Below are positions 14,034 through 21,054 of a DNA stretch of 64,000 nt, in pieces (position 1 is the stretch's first letter; every line of letters starts with the position of its first letter). Made by a program: the position numbers and the translations under genes. The notes under the pieces were generated by a model that saw only the letters and a program-made list of their open reading frames with translations, ran no database searches and had not been told where the DNA came from. This DNA is from Gloeomargaritales cyanobacterium VI4D9 (lineage in GTDB: Bacteria > Cyanobacteriota > Cyanobacteriia > Gloeomargaritales > Gloeomargaritaceae): assembly GCA_927797885.1 (NCBI GenBank), contig OV696605.1:2703157-2767156 (forward strand), given 5' to 3'.

Positions 14034-16787
14034 ATGCAACACGCACTTAACGGACAAAATGCAGTACAATTTACCGCATCCAGTCCTAAGAATCCATGCC
14101 CAGTCTGTGGGCGCACTAAAGACGGCGATTGCCGGGTGACGAGTGATAACCGGGTATTTTGCCACAGTTATCAGCAGTACAAACCCGGTGAGACTCTCAG
14201 GGGTGCAGACGGACAAGAATGGGCTTGTGTTGGGCATACCACCGATGGCGCAGGGTGGGGGTTATTCCGAATTCACCAACCACTGGAGCAACGGGAACGG
14301 TGGCAGAAACCGCCCCGCCCAAAGTCGGAAAAAATCTACTATTACCCTGACCGCAACGGGAACCCCCTGGTACGGGTTAAGCGTGTTGACCGGGGAGACG
14401 GGACTAAAGAGTTTTATCAGCAACGGTGGGACGGGCAACAATGGCAACCGGGGTTAGGTGACTTAGACCGCTCCCTTATCCCCGTTTACCGGCATAAGAA
14501 TGTTAGGGCGGCGATTGCCCAGGGGGAACCCATCCTGTGGGTCGAAGGGGAAGCTACCGCCGATCTGCTATGGGAAATAGGACTAGCGACTACCACATCC
14601 ATCGGTGGCAGTGGCGGGTTTACCCGATACGGCAATTACACGCAGGATATAGCCGGTGCCAGCCTGGTTATTTGCCCCGACCGTGACGATAAGGGCTTGC
14701 AGTATGCTGACCAGGTGGCAAAAACTTTTGGGGCGACCCGGTGGCTGTATGCCGGGGATGCTGACCAGTGGAATAAGCCTAGCGATGGTTACGACCTAGC
14801 CGACTGGATCGCCGATCTACGCAACCAAGGTTTAGATAATGCCGCCATTAAAGCCCGGATTCTAGGGGCGATTAGCGACCGGCGGGAAAGCGTTATGTCT
14901 TGTCAGCCGGACGTTTCTGCCGTTTCAAAGCAAGAGGATGATAATTTATCCTTCCTAGAGCAGGCGGTAGATAGCCTGTATTCAGAAGGGCGATATATCA
15001 CACTAAACCAGCGTGACCTTTATCGCTGGGTGGGAACCCATTACGAGCTAACCCCGGACGATCTGGAGTTAGCCCGGATAACCGCCTATTGCCGGGGGCG
15101 CAAATTTAGCCCTAGCGTTATTAAAAACATACTGGAATTGCAGAAACTCGCAACGGGGATTACACAGGAGCAGGTGAACCCGGCGAACCATTACAACTGC
15201 AAAAACGGGGTACTGCGCTGGGAGTGGGACGGGAACACGCTACGGACGGAACTGCTACCCCACAACCCTGACCTTATATTTATTGACCCCCCGGCGGCAA
15301 CCTACAACCCGCAGGCTGATAGCACGGCGTTAAACCGCCTGTTGGAATGCCTAGAGCCGCAACCAAGAGAGATTTTAATTAGGACGTTGGCGTGTTCCCT
15401 AGACTTGCCAGCCATTAGGAAACGCAAAGCCAGAACCCCCAGAACGGTACTGCTCTATGGCACCGGCGCAAACGGGAAGGACGCTATTAGGACAGCGGTA
15501 TTCCGGCTATTTGGGGGACGGGGCTGTACCGCCGTTAGCTTAAGCGACTTCCAAGCCTATGACGCTGGGCGCAAATTCGGGTTAGCCGACCTGGAACACT
15601 CACGGGTCAACTGGCCTAGTGAAACCGTACCCGCCGGGAAATTAGACCGCATCGAGTCGCTAAAGTTGGTAACCACCGGCGACCCTATCAGTATTGAACG
15701 GAAGGGGATTCAGGAACGGCGCATGACCCCCCAGGCGGTGCTGTTATTCAACTGCAATCAGCCACCCAACATGACGGCGGCAACGGAAGCGATCAAGAGC
15801 CGCTACGCCATCATCCCCTTCACCAAGACCTACAAGGCTAACCCCGACCCCGCCAAAGGGGAACTGCTGGCAGACCCCAGGTTTAAGGATGACCCCAACT
15901 TCATTGACCGGGAAATACTCCCCGCACTGCTGAATCTGCTACTCGTAAAACTCCAGGCGGTGGCGACCGAGGGAATAGACTACAGTCCGGTGGCGGATCA
16001 GATTGATGAACTGCGCCGCCGTAGCAGTCACCTGGTGCAGTTCTGCGAAGATACTGGGCTGGTTGAAGACCCGGACGGCATGGTTTCCGTAACCGAACTC
16101 TGGGAGCGACTGGAAGCCTGGTACATACAGGAAAATTACCTGACTATCGAGCAGGGACAGCGGGGCGGCCAAAAGCGGAACTGGGAACACCCAGGCAACG
16201 GTGACCGATGCGTGACTGCCAGCCACCAAGTCCTACAGCGGTTTACCGAACTGTTCCCGAAGGTGCGGCGTAAAACAGACCGGGAGCGCCAGGGGACAGA
16301 CAAAGTGACCACTTACCTACACGGCGTAACCTTCCGTAAGGAAAATTCCGAAGCAAAGCCCAAAAAGAAATTACGGAGACGCTCCGGGGGCAAGCCCAAA
16401 AACATAATCGCAAAAATTCTGACGGGAATTTCGGATCAGGGGTCACCAGGGTCACCATGTACTAACGATAACGCCGCAAACCCCGTCATAGAGTCACAAA
16501 AAAACGGTGACCCTACCCAACACCATAGGGTCACCGGGGAGTCCCCAGGGGTCACTGCAGGGTCACCACCAGCGGCAAACGGTGACCCCTATGCCGGAAG
16601 TGGTGACCCTATGGTGACCCTACCAAGTGGGAAGGGTCACCGCCTGAAAACACCGATGAATACGGGGGAAAATAACCAAAATGCAGTACACGGTGACCCT
16701 GGTGACCCTGATCTCCAAATTCCCACCCAACAAAATGACGAGCATTTTATTCCCGATGATGAGGATGGCAGATATGAGTATTTTTAA
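14034..16787 (+). CDS. Primase-helicase replication protein (zinc finger, TOPRIM-like, SF3 helicase)
   Basis: The element's predicted replication initiator, 917 residues. A zinc-finger-like CPVCG with C22, C25, C33 and C43 opens the protein. A TOPRIM-like region follows, with E171 in ILWVEGEATADLL and CPDRDDKG near 214. From about 300 a D5/P4-type superfamily 3 helicase begins, with Walker A YGTGANGKDA at 475-484. In the Walker A the residue after the lysine is D483 rather than S or T. The last 120 residues are low-complexity and rich in GDP and VT pairs, because the DNA there is an array of GGTGACC iterons. The ATG at 14034 follows AGGAG at good spacing. It corresponds to pri-rep of PICI elements. 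Confidence 0.85.
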   Translation: MQHALNGQNAVQFTASSPKNPCPVCGRTKDGDCRVTSDNRVFCHSYQQYKPGETLRGADGQEWACVGHTTDGAGWGLFRIHQPLEQRERWQKPPRPKSEKIYYYPDRNGNPLVRVKRVDRGDGTKEFYQQRWDGQQWQPGLGDLDRSLIPVYRHKNVRAAIAQGEPILWVEGEATADLLWEIGLATTTSIGGSGGFTRYGNYTQDIAGASLVICPDRDDKGLQYADQVAKTFGATRWLYAGDADQWNKPSDGYDLADWIADLRNQGLDNAAIKARILGAISDRRESVMSCQPDVSAVSKQEDDNLSFLEQAVDSLYSEGRYITLNQRDLYRWVGTHYELTPDDLELARITAYCRGRKFSPSVIKNILELQKLATGITQEQVNPANHYNCKNGVLRWEWDGNTLRTELLPHNPDLIFIDPPAATYNPQADSTALNRLLECLEPQPREILIRTLACSLDLPAIRKRKARTPRTVLLYGTGANGKDAIRTAVFRLFGGRGCTAVSLSDFQAYDAGRKFGLADLEHSRVNWPSETVPAGKLDRIESLKLVTTGDPISIERKGIQERRMTPQAVLLFNCNQPPNMTAATEAIKSRYAIIPFTKTYKANPDPAKGELLADPRFKDDPNFIDREILPALLNLLLVKLQAVATEGIDYSPVADQIDELRRRSSHLVQFCEDTGLVEDPDGMVSVTELWERLEAWYIQENYLTIEQGQRGGQKRNWEHPGNGDRCVTASHQVLQRFTELFPKVRRKTDRERQGTDKVTTYLHGVTFRKENSEAKPKKKLRRRSGGKPKNIIAKILTGISDQGSPGSPCTNDNAANPVIESQKNGDPTQHHRVTGESPGVTAGSPPAANGDPYAGSGDPMVTLPSGKGHRLKTPMNTGENNQNAVHGDPGDPDLQIPTQQNDEHFIPDDEDGRYEYF
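16441..16707. repeat. Cluster of twelve GGTGACC iterons, candidate replication origin
   Basis: Twelve copies of GGTSACC (eleven exact, one GGTCACT) in 267 bp, in both orientations, starting at 16441, 16450, 16506, 16529, 16550, 16561, 16581, 16602, 16613, 16635, 16692 and 16701. Most extend to the 9-mer GGTGACCCT. They lie in the 3' end of the primase-helicase gene. P4-type replicases bind short GGTGAA-type iterons at their origin, so I infer an initiator-binding array. Confidence 0.7.
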
Positions 16788-17214
16788 TGTTCCCCGGGTG
16801 GGCGCAGGATACGGTGGCGGGGTCGTAACCGCCCGGCGCAAAGATACGGCAACGGGGTTGGTGGAGCTACAGGTTAACGGTCAGTGGCTTGTATTTGCTC
16901 CCCAGGTGAAAACGGCAGAAACGTCCGACCAACCTTACAAAGATGAAACCAATTTGAAAACGGCAGAAACGTCCGCTGGGGATGACATAAGCATTAAACC
17001 CGGCGACACAATCCGACTGGTTAACCGCCACTGCTGGGAAGCTCAATTATGGCCGGTCGGCACTCAAGCTACGGTGAAACTTGTCTGGGAAAACGGCACC
17101 CGCCTAGTCATTGAAACTCCCAAGAGCCGGAAGGATGACTATTGCTACACGGTGGATGCGGCTAACTGGCAAGTCGTAGCACCACCGCCAACAGACTTGA
17201 ATACACCGTTTTAG
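16774..17214 (+). CDS. Hypothetical protein of the island
   Basis: 146 residues from the ATG at 16774, which overlaps the end of the primase-helicase gene by 14 bp. An earlier start at 16681 in the same frame would read through the iteron array and is less likely. The protein begins MSIFNVPRVGAGYGG and has two copies of KTAETS at about residues 46-51 and 62-67. A C-terminal beta-rich part contains KPGDTIRLVNRHCWEAQ, resembling a small SH3-like or KOW-like barrel, but I do not recognise a family. Its position directly after the replicase suggests a role in replication or its control. Confidence 0.55.
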   Translation: MSIFNVPRVGAGYGGGVVTARRKDTATGLVELQVNGQWLVFAPQVKTAETSDQPYKDETNLKTAETSAGDDISIKPGDTIRLVNRHCWEAQLWPVGTQATVKLVWENGTRLVIETPKSRKDDYCYTVDAANWQVVAPPPTDLNTPF

Positions 17215-17559
17215 GGGGGGAACCATATCTATGCCCAAGAAGCAAAACAACGGCAAGTAGAATCGGGACGGCTTGAAGGAAAGGAAAAAGAAGGTTCTCC
17301 TAAACTAAAACTTCAGGCTGGGACGCCAGCGTCCCAACTAGACGAAAAGGTTAAGGATGGGTTAAGGGAGCTACGGGAGCAGGAGCGCAAATCTGCTACT
17401 AGGGCGGCGAAGGTGGTCGGTGTGGGGAGTACGGCGGTGAAGCAGGCGAAGGTGAATGAGTTTCAACAGTCCCTGCTGGTGGATCGTTGGCTGGCAACAC
17501 TCGACCAACAAACCAAAACCCCACGACCCAAAGGCCGTAAATTCAAGGTGAAATTCTAA
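17215..17559 (+). pseudogene. 5'-less DNA-binding protein remnant
   Basis: An open frame of 114 codons in the same phase as the preceding gene, directly after its TAG stop. It has no ATG start and no ribosome-binding site at its beginning. The encoded text YAQEAKQRQVESGRLEGKEK, then ERKSATRAAKVVGVGSTAVK, resembles the C-terminal part of phage or plasmid ParB-like/HTH proteins (arginine-rich linker followed by an AAxxxGVGxxxVxxA helix-turn-helix). It is either a truncated gene or, less likely, the readthrough tail of the gene at 16774. Confidence 0.45.
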
Positions 17560-17606
17560 TAAAACCTACCAGTTAGAATCAAAGTGTAATCCGCCCCCAA
17601 ACCCCC

Positions 17607-17768
17607 ATGAAAAATGAAGCCCCGCCCATTCAACAAATAACCCAATTAATCCCACTCACTCGACTTGAATTTCAGCAAAAAATCTTAAGGCAAATTCGTG
17701 ATGAGTTAGCCAAACAGGATGCGCTCGGGGAATTTTCAAAGGAATACCCACCAGATGATAGTCTTTGA
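17607..17768 (+). CDS. Small protein upstream of rusA
   Basis: 53 residues, beginning MKNEAPPIQQITQLIPL and ending EYPPDDSL. It overlaps the rusA start by 14 bp, as small coupled reading frames before rusA often do in phages. The middle is likely helical (FQQKILRQIRDELAKQDALG). There is no ribosome-binding site of note and no recognisable family. Counted as probable because of the tight overlap. Confidence 0.4.
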   Translation: MKNEAPPIQQITQLIPLTRLEFQQKILRQIRDELAKQDALGEFSKEYPPDDSL

Positions 17769-18117
17769 TGTCCCCTACCCAGCGTGTCCAAAACCCCGAC
17801 CCCGGTTTGTACGGAACGGATGGGCGCATCTGCCACCGAAATATGTCCACTGGAAGCGGGAATCAGCACCGCTACTGGTGACGCAGGCGAAAGCGCAAAA
17901 TCTCCCCATCCCCTTAAGCGACCCCTACCGGATTGAAATAACGCTGGTATCTCCCAGTTGCCGGGGCGACATTGACAACTGGTGTGGCAGTGTTTTTGAT
18001 GTGTTGGTGCAGTCAGGAATTTTGGCTGATGATAACCTCTCGGTCTTACCGGAACTGACTGCCAGATGGAAACGGGGGGTTCCCCAATGCACCGTGACCC
18101 TGACCCCCATCGGTTAA
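17755..18117 (+). CDS. rusA: RusA-like Holliday junction resolvase
   Basis: A 120-residue endodeoxyribonuclease predicted to cleave four-way DNA junctions formed during recombination or replication of the element. It opens with the family strand IVFDVPYPACPKPRPRF. The acidic metal site lies in GDIDNW (D72, D74) and in SGILADDNLS (D92, D93), with the basic WKRG near the end. The ATG at 17755 is preferred over 17719, which would add twelve residues without family similarity. The usual K/N after the DxDN motif is replaced by W, a small deviation. Confidence 0.85.
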   Translation: MIVFDVPYPACPKPRPRFVRNGWAHLPPKYVHWKRESAPLLVTQAKAQNLPIPLSDPYRIEITLVSPSCRGDIDNWCGSVFDVLVQSGILADDNLSVLPELTARWKRGVPQCTVTLTPIG

Positions 18118-18152
18118 ACTGAAATTAACCAAACGTTAAGAATAGGTTAAGG

Positions 18153-18608
18153 ATGCTAGACCGGGGACTAGATGATTTACAACGGCGGGCTGCTGACCTG
18201 GTGCTGGACGGCTGGCCGCTCAGTCGGATCAGCAGTTATTTGGAAGTCTCTAAAGTTTCTCTCTGCAAATGGAAAAAGTTACCCGCATGGAAGGAATATC
18301 TCGCAGAACAGACGGGGGAGGGACTAGAAGCTAGGAGCCATCGTGTACGTCGAGTGTGTGACCTTGCCTTAGAGACCATTGAAAGCGCATTAGTTGACCC
18401 CGAAATTGTGCCACTGAAACGGGCGGAACTCGCTATCAAATGGCTAACTTTAATTCGGGAATCTGTGACCCAGGCGGCGGCGGCACCTGCTCCCACCGAA
18501 GGGCGAGTACTGAATCAGGATGTGATCCGTCAGATCAGGGAAAAAGTCTATGGGATTTATGAAGCTGATTCAAAATTACCAAACACCCCCGTAGAAACTA
18601 GCGACTGA
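18153..18608 (+). CDS. Terminase small subunit-like HTH protein
   Basis: 151 residues. The N-terminal helix-turn-helix reads AADLVLDGWPLSRISSYL, then EVSKVSLCKWKKLPAWKEYL, the layout of phBC6A51-type and related TerS DNA-binding domains. A helical oligomerisation-like region (60-115) and a polar tail follow. In phage satellites a private TerS redirects the helper's packaging motor to satellite DNA. No large-subunit ATPase gene follows, as expected for a satellite. A plain HTH regulator is the alternative. Confidence 0.65.
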   Translation: MLDRGLDDLQRRAADLVLDGWPLSRISSYLEVSKVSLCKWKKLPAWKEYLAEQTGEGLEARSHRVRRVCDLALETIESALVDPEIVPLKRAELAIKWLTLIRESVTQAAAAPAPTEGRVLNQDVIRQIREKVYGIYEADSKLPNTPVETSD

Positions 18609-18735
18609 CTACGCAAAAGTTTGAGTACGCAAAATAACCCCCGCTAAAATGCCCTAGAAGGTGCCTGAATTTTGTTGGCTGTAGGATTCATCCTGATGTG
18701 GGATAAGCCGGGATATAGCGTGACTAGATGGGAAA

Positions 18736-18761
18736 CCCCCACCATCAAGGGACGGCGGGGG
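18736..18761. terminator. Hairpin 2 of the island, between convergent gene groups
   Basis: CCCCC (18736-18740) pairs with GGGGG (18757-18761) around a loop that contains a further short pairing. It lies between the plus-strand TerS-like gene and the 3' end of the minus-strand gene group, where a bidirectional terminator is expected. There is no strong T tract. Confidence 0.5.
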
Positions 18762-18769
18762 AATTGTGG

Positions 18770-19096
18770 TTACTGCTGGTGGCGGTTCAGGTAGTGTTCC
18801 AAAACCTGTTTGCCCAGCTTAGAAGCCTCCTCACGCTCACGCTCTAACTCTGCCAAGCGTTCTGGGGAAACCATATCGGCCAGGGGGCGACATTCGGGGT
18901 GAGCGGTCGCACTGGTGGCGGAATGTTCGCGCCGGTGTTCTATCACCTCATGGGCGGCGATCAGCAGATTAGCCATAGCCGCCTGTTGCAGACTATCCCC
19001 CCGTTCGCAAACCAGGGGCGCAACCGCTAGGACATTCTCGACAAACCCCAAACGGTCAGCATCACTGCCCAAAAAATGCCAATCAATTGCAGACAT
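18770..19096 (-). CDS. Hypothetical protein of the island
   Basis: 108 residues from the ATG at 19096, which follows GGAGG at eight bases; an upstream start at 19114 would precede that ribosome-binding site. The protein begins MSAIDWHFLGSDADRLGF. A helical middle (ANLLIAAHEVIEHRREHS) and a charged C-terminal helix (SPERLAELEREREEASKLG) follow. No family is recognised. It is the last gene of the minus-strand group. Confidence 0.6.
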   Translation of the reverse strand: MSAIDWHFLGSDADRLGFVENVLAVAPLVCERGDSLQQAAMANLLIAAHEVIEHRREHSATSATAHPECRPLADMVSPERLAELEREREEASKLGKQVLEHYLNRHQQ

Positions 19097-19131
19097 AAAG
19101 AACCTCCAAAACAACAGTTAACAGGGTAATT

Positions 19132-19154
19132 GGGGCAGTTTAACGCCATACCCC
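19132..19154 (-). terminator. Intergenic hairpin 3 of the island
   Basis: GGGG and CCCC enclose a loop containing GTTTAACG. It lies just past the stop of the gene at 19166-19549 and about 30 bases before the ribosome-binding site of the next gene, matching the other island hairpins. Confidence 0.5.
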
Positions 19155-19165
19155 AGGGCGGCAAA

Positions 19166-19549
19166 TTAACCGAGACTTTCGGACGGCTCCGGCTCCACCA
19201 ATGAAAGAATCTCCATAACCCGGTGGGCAATCTCCGCCGGGACGGTATTCTGCCCAGGCGGTAGCATATCCAAGTAACTGGCAACCCGCCAAATTGAGTC
19301 ACTCCCAAGGGTGGGGTGAAGGTATCTTGCCGCATGACGTTTGAGATAGGGATCGGATAAATCAACCGGGCAATTGTCATTATTGAGGGCTACGGCAACC
19401 GCTAATAATTCCCGGTGCATTGATTCCAAGGTGGGGATAATCAGGTTTTCCACAGTCTCAGGGGCAACGGTGCCACTGTGGAAAATGCCTAGCAGTGATT
19501 GCACCTGGTGGGCGCTTTTTCGAATGCGACTAGCTAAACTCAAATCCAT
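19166..19549 (-). CDS. Hypothetical protein of the island
   Basis: 127 residues starting MDLSLASRIRKSAHQVQSL, preceded by GGAG at suitable spacing. The N-terminal half is amphipathic helix (LASRIRKSAHQVQSLLGIFH, then ENLIIPTLESMHRELLAVAV). The C-terminal half includes DSIWRVASYLDMLPPGQ. It resembles the layout of the gene at 18770 (small helical protein behind a hairpin), but I see no clear homology and no known family. Confidence 0.6.
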   Translation of the reverse strand: MDLSLASRIRKSAHQVQSLLGIFHSGTVAPETVENLIIPTLESMHRELLAVAVALNNDNCPVDLSDPYLKRHAARYLHPTLGSDSIWRVASYLDMLPPGQNTVPAEIAHRVMEILSLVEPEPSESLG

Positions 19550-19583
19550 TGGTAATCTCCAAAATTCAAGGTGTATAAGGAAT

Positions 19584-19608
19584 GGGGGCAGTTTAACGTC
19601 CAGCCCCC
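19584..19608 (-). terminator. Intergenic hairpin 4 of the island
   Basis: GGGGGC (19584-19589) pairs with GCCCCC (19603-19608); the loop holds AGTTTAACGTCCA. It sits between the Rad52-like gene and the gene at 19166-19549 and shares the GTTTAACG loop with hairpin 3. Confidence 0.55.
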
Positions 19609-19619
19609 AGGACGGCTAT

Positions 19620-20036
19620 CTAGCGTTGGTACAGGTACAGCCCTAATCCAAACCGGGCGCAACACCGGCGGAAACATTGGGATTCAGCATTAGCCGCCGT
19701 TTCCCCGTAGCCGCTGGTATCCACCTTCTCAGAGCCGGTACTCTCACGGGTAATAATCCCGTCAGCAGTGGGAATTGATAACGAGCCGGTCATAATCAAT
19801 TCCCCGCCAATTTGCGAGACATTGGTAATCCTGAATTGCCAGCCGGGAGCGTATCTATCCAGCACCAAAACCGCCCGGTGCCAGGGGATATAGGTGATAG
19901 TCCTACCCCCTAACTTTTTGGTTTCTAAAACACTACTGGGGAGCGGTTTAGATAGGGCTTCAATCACTTGGGATAAACTCCATTCCCCCGGGGCGGTGGG
20001 GGCATTTGCAGGCGGTTTAACGGTGGTGTGCGTCAT
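19620..20036 (-). CDS. Rad52-like single-strand annealing protein
   Basis: 138 residues from the ATG at 20036; an in-frame ATG at 20051 contains the ribosome-binding site GGAG of the shorter form. The family signature lies at the C-terminus: GYGETAANAESQCFRRCCA, then RFGLGLYLYQ, matching the conserved AxxDAxKRAxxxFGxGLYLY pattern of Rad52/Rad22-type phage annealing proteins. The middle (WHRAVLVLDRYAPGWQFRI) is the usual strand-forming core. The expected role is annealing of single-stranded DNA during recombination-dependent replication. With RusA the element carries its own recombination pair. Confidence 0.78.
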   Translation of the reverse strand: MTHTTVKPPANAPTAPGEWSLSQVIEALSKPLPSSVLETKKLGGRTITYIPWHRAVLVLDRYAPGWQFRITNVSQIGGELIMTGSLSIPTADGIITRESTGSEKVDTSGYGETAANAESQCFRRCCARFGLGLYLYQR

Positions 20037-20088
20037 GGTTTTAGACTCCATTGTGTAGGGTTTAACGTTGTACAAACAATGCAGACAA

Positions 20089-20116
20089 GCCCCGCCAATC
20101 AAGGGACTAGCGGGGC
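20089..20116 (-). terminator. Intergenic hairpin 5 of the island
   Basis: GCCCCGC (20089-20095) pairs perfectly with GCGGGGC (20110-20116). It lies between the stop of the gene at 20124 and the start of the Rad52-like gene. A TTTAACG stretch follows nearby at 20061. Confidence 0.6.
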
Positions 20117-20123
20117 ATTGCCG

Positions 20124-20312
20124 TTACCAATCGTGTCCCATTTGCTCTAACTCCTCCCAGGTTTCCACACCCCAGGCGGCTAACATTTGTTCACGGTGCA
20201 TATCTTGGTAGTGGCACCATAATTCGTACTCTTCATCAGGGGTTAATTCCTGTTGGCAGTCGGAGCGTTCATCAGCACCGCTATCAAGTAACCCATCCTC
20301 AAATTCAAACAT
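20124..20312 (-). CDS. Small acidic protein of the island
   Basis: 62 residues from the ATG at 20312, preceded by GGAGGAA at eight bases; an ATG at 20327 includes that ribosome-binding site and is therefore rejected. The protein, MFEFEDGLLDSGADE and onward, is strongly acidic, with TPDEEYELWCHYQDMH and WEELEQMGHDW at the end. Small acidic phage proteins often mimic DNA or bind host enzymes, but nothing specific is shown here. Confidence 0.5.
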   Translation of the reverse strand: MFEFEDGLLDSGADERSDCQQELTPDEEYELWCHYQDMHREQMLAAWGVETWEELEQMGHDW

Positions 20313-20343
20313 GGCTAATTCCTCCATTGGTGATAAGTGAATT

Positions 20344-20367
20344 GCCCCCGGCGGTAGTGCCAGGGGC
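20344..20367 (-). terminator. Intergenic hairpin 6 of the island
   Basis: GCCCCC (20344-20349) pairs with GGGGC (20363-20367) around an inner palindrome. It lies between the gene at 20376 and the acidic small gene. Same position and form as the other island hairpins. Confidence 0.5.
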
Positions 20368-20375
20368 GGTGTACG

Positions 20376-20771
20376 TTAGCGGTTGCGATATGCCAGTTGC
20401 GTAAGTTCGTGACCGGCAATATCATCACCGTTATCCCACCGGATTAAGCCCTCAATAAACTCAAGCGGCGGCCGGTGCCACTTGATCTCGTAGGCATATT
20501 CGGTTAACCGCTCACTTTTGCGGGGGCGGGTGATGCCTTCCCCGTCAAATTGCCCGTTAACCTGCTCCGGGTAGGACTTCCATTTCCAATCCGGGCGCCG
20601 CTTCAAAACGTGGCTGTAGAATTTCTCAGCCTTTTCCTTGCAGTCAAACCCGATATAGGCGATGGACTTCCGCCGCTCAATATCCTCAATGGAACCGATG
20701 CGGGGCGACCACCGCACCCAGGACATGGTGGAACTGATAGACCGCACTCTAGCGTGTAGCTTGGTTTTCAT
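20376..20771 (-). CDS. Hypothetical basic protein of the island
   Basis: 131 residues beginning MKTKLHARVRSISSTMSW, preceded by AGGAG. It is basic, with WVRWSPRIGSIEDIERRKSI, then FYSHVLKRRPDWKWKSYPEQ in the middle and a polar end. No known family is recognised; the alternating basic and aromatic residues would fit nucleic-acid binding. It is the first gene of the five-gene minus-strand group and faces the RHH-like regulator gene divergently, so its promoter should lie in 20772-20950. Confidence 0.55.
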   Translation of the reverse strand: MKTKLHARVRSISSTMSWVRWSPRIGSIEDIERRKSIAYIGFDCKEKAEKFYSHVLKRRPDWKWKSYPEQVNGQFDGEGITRPRKSERLTEYAYEIKWHRPPLEFIEGLIRWDNGDDIAGHELTQLAYRNR

Positions 20772-20802
20772 GGCAAACTCCTATTAGTGATTGTTGAATT
20801 TT

Positions 20803-20827
20803 GCCCCTGCTCTAACCCGGCGGGGGC
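20803..20827 (-). terminator. Hairpin 7 of the island (leader of the minus-strand group)
   Basis: GCCCC (20803-20807) pairs with GGGGGC (20822-20827). It lies upstream of the first gene of the group, 25-30 bases before its ribosome-binding site, so it would be in the 5' leader and not after a gene. Confidence 0.45.
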
Positions 20828-20948
20828 GTTTTGTTGGGGAATGGAAGGTCTCATCCTTGGAGTAACACCTATGTCACCTCTGGGACGGTTTCTAGCCTTG
20901 CCGCTGGCTTATTTAATTCCCTTCCATATCTTTAATATAAACCATTTC

Positions 20949-21047
20949 ACACGAGTTGACAAGTGTAAATAGGGTATTTTGGTTTAGTATTTCTTATCGG
21001 TTGACAAGTGTGGTGATAAGATATACTTAACACGAGTTGACAGGAGT
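20949..21047 (+). promoter_or_regulatory. Triple operator/promoter repeat before the RHH-like gene
   Basis: Three copies of a GTTGACA-centred repeat: ACACGAGTTGACAAGTGT at 20949-20966 (imperfect palindrome with ACAC/GTGT ends), TTGACAAGTGTG at 21001-21012, and ACACGAGTTGACAGGAGT at 21030-21047. Each contains a TTGACA -35-like box; the middle one is followed after 17 bases by TACTTA. The third overlaps the ribosome-binding site. This layout fits autoregulation by the downstream protein. Confidence 0.6.
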
Positions 21048-21054
21048 GATGCCC

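Noticed and set aside
16441-16707. CRISPR-like array
   Set aside because: The repeated words are only 7-9 bp, irregularly spaced and in both orientations, and they lie inside a coding frame. They fit iterons and not a CRISPR array. No other spaced repeat series was seen in the window.
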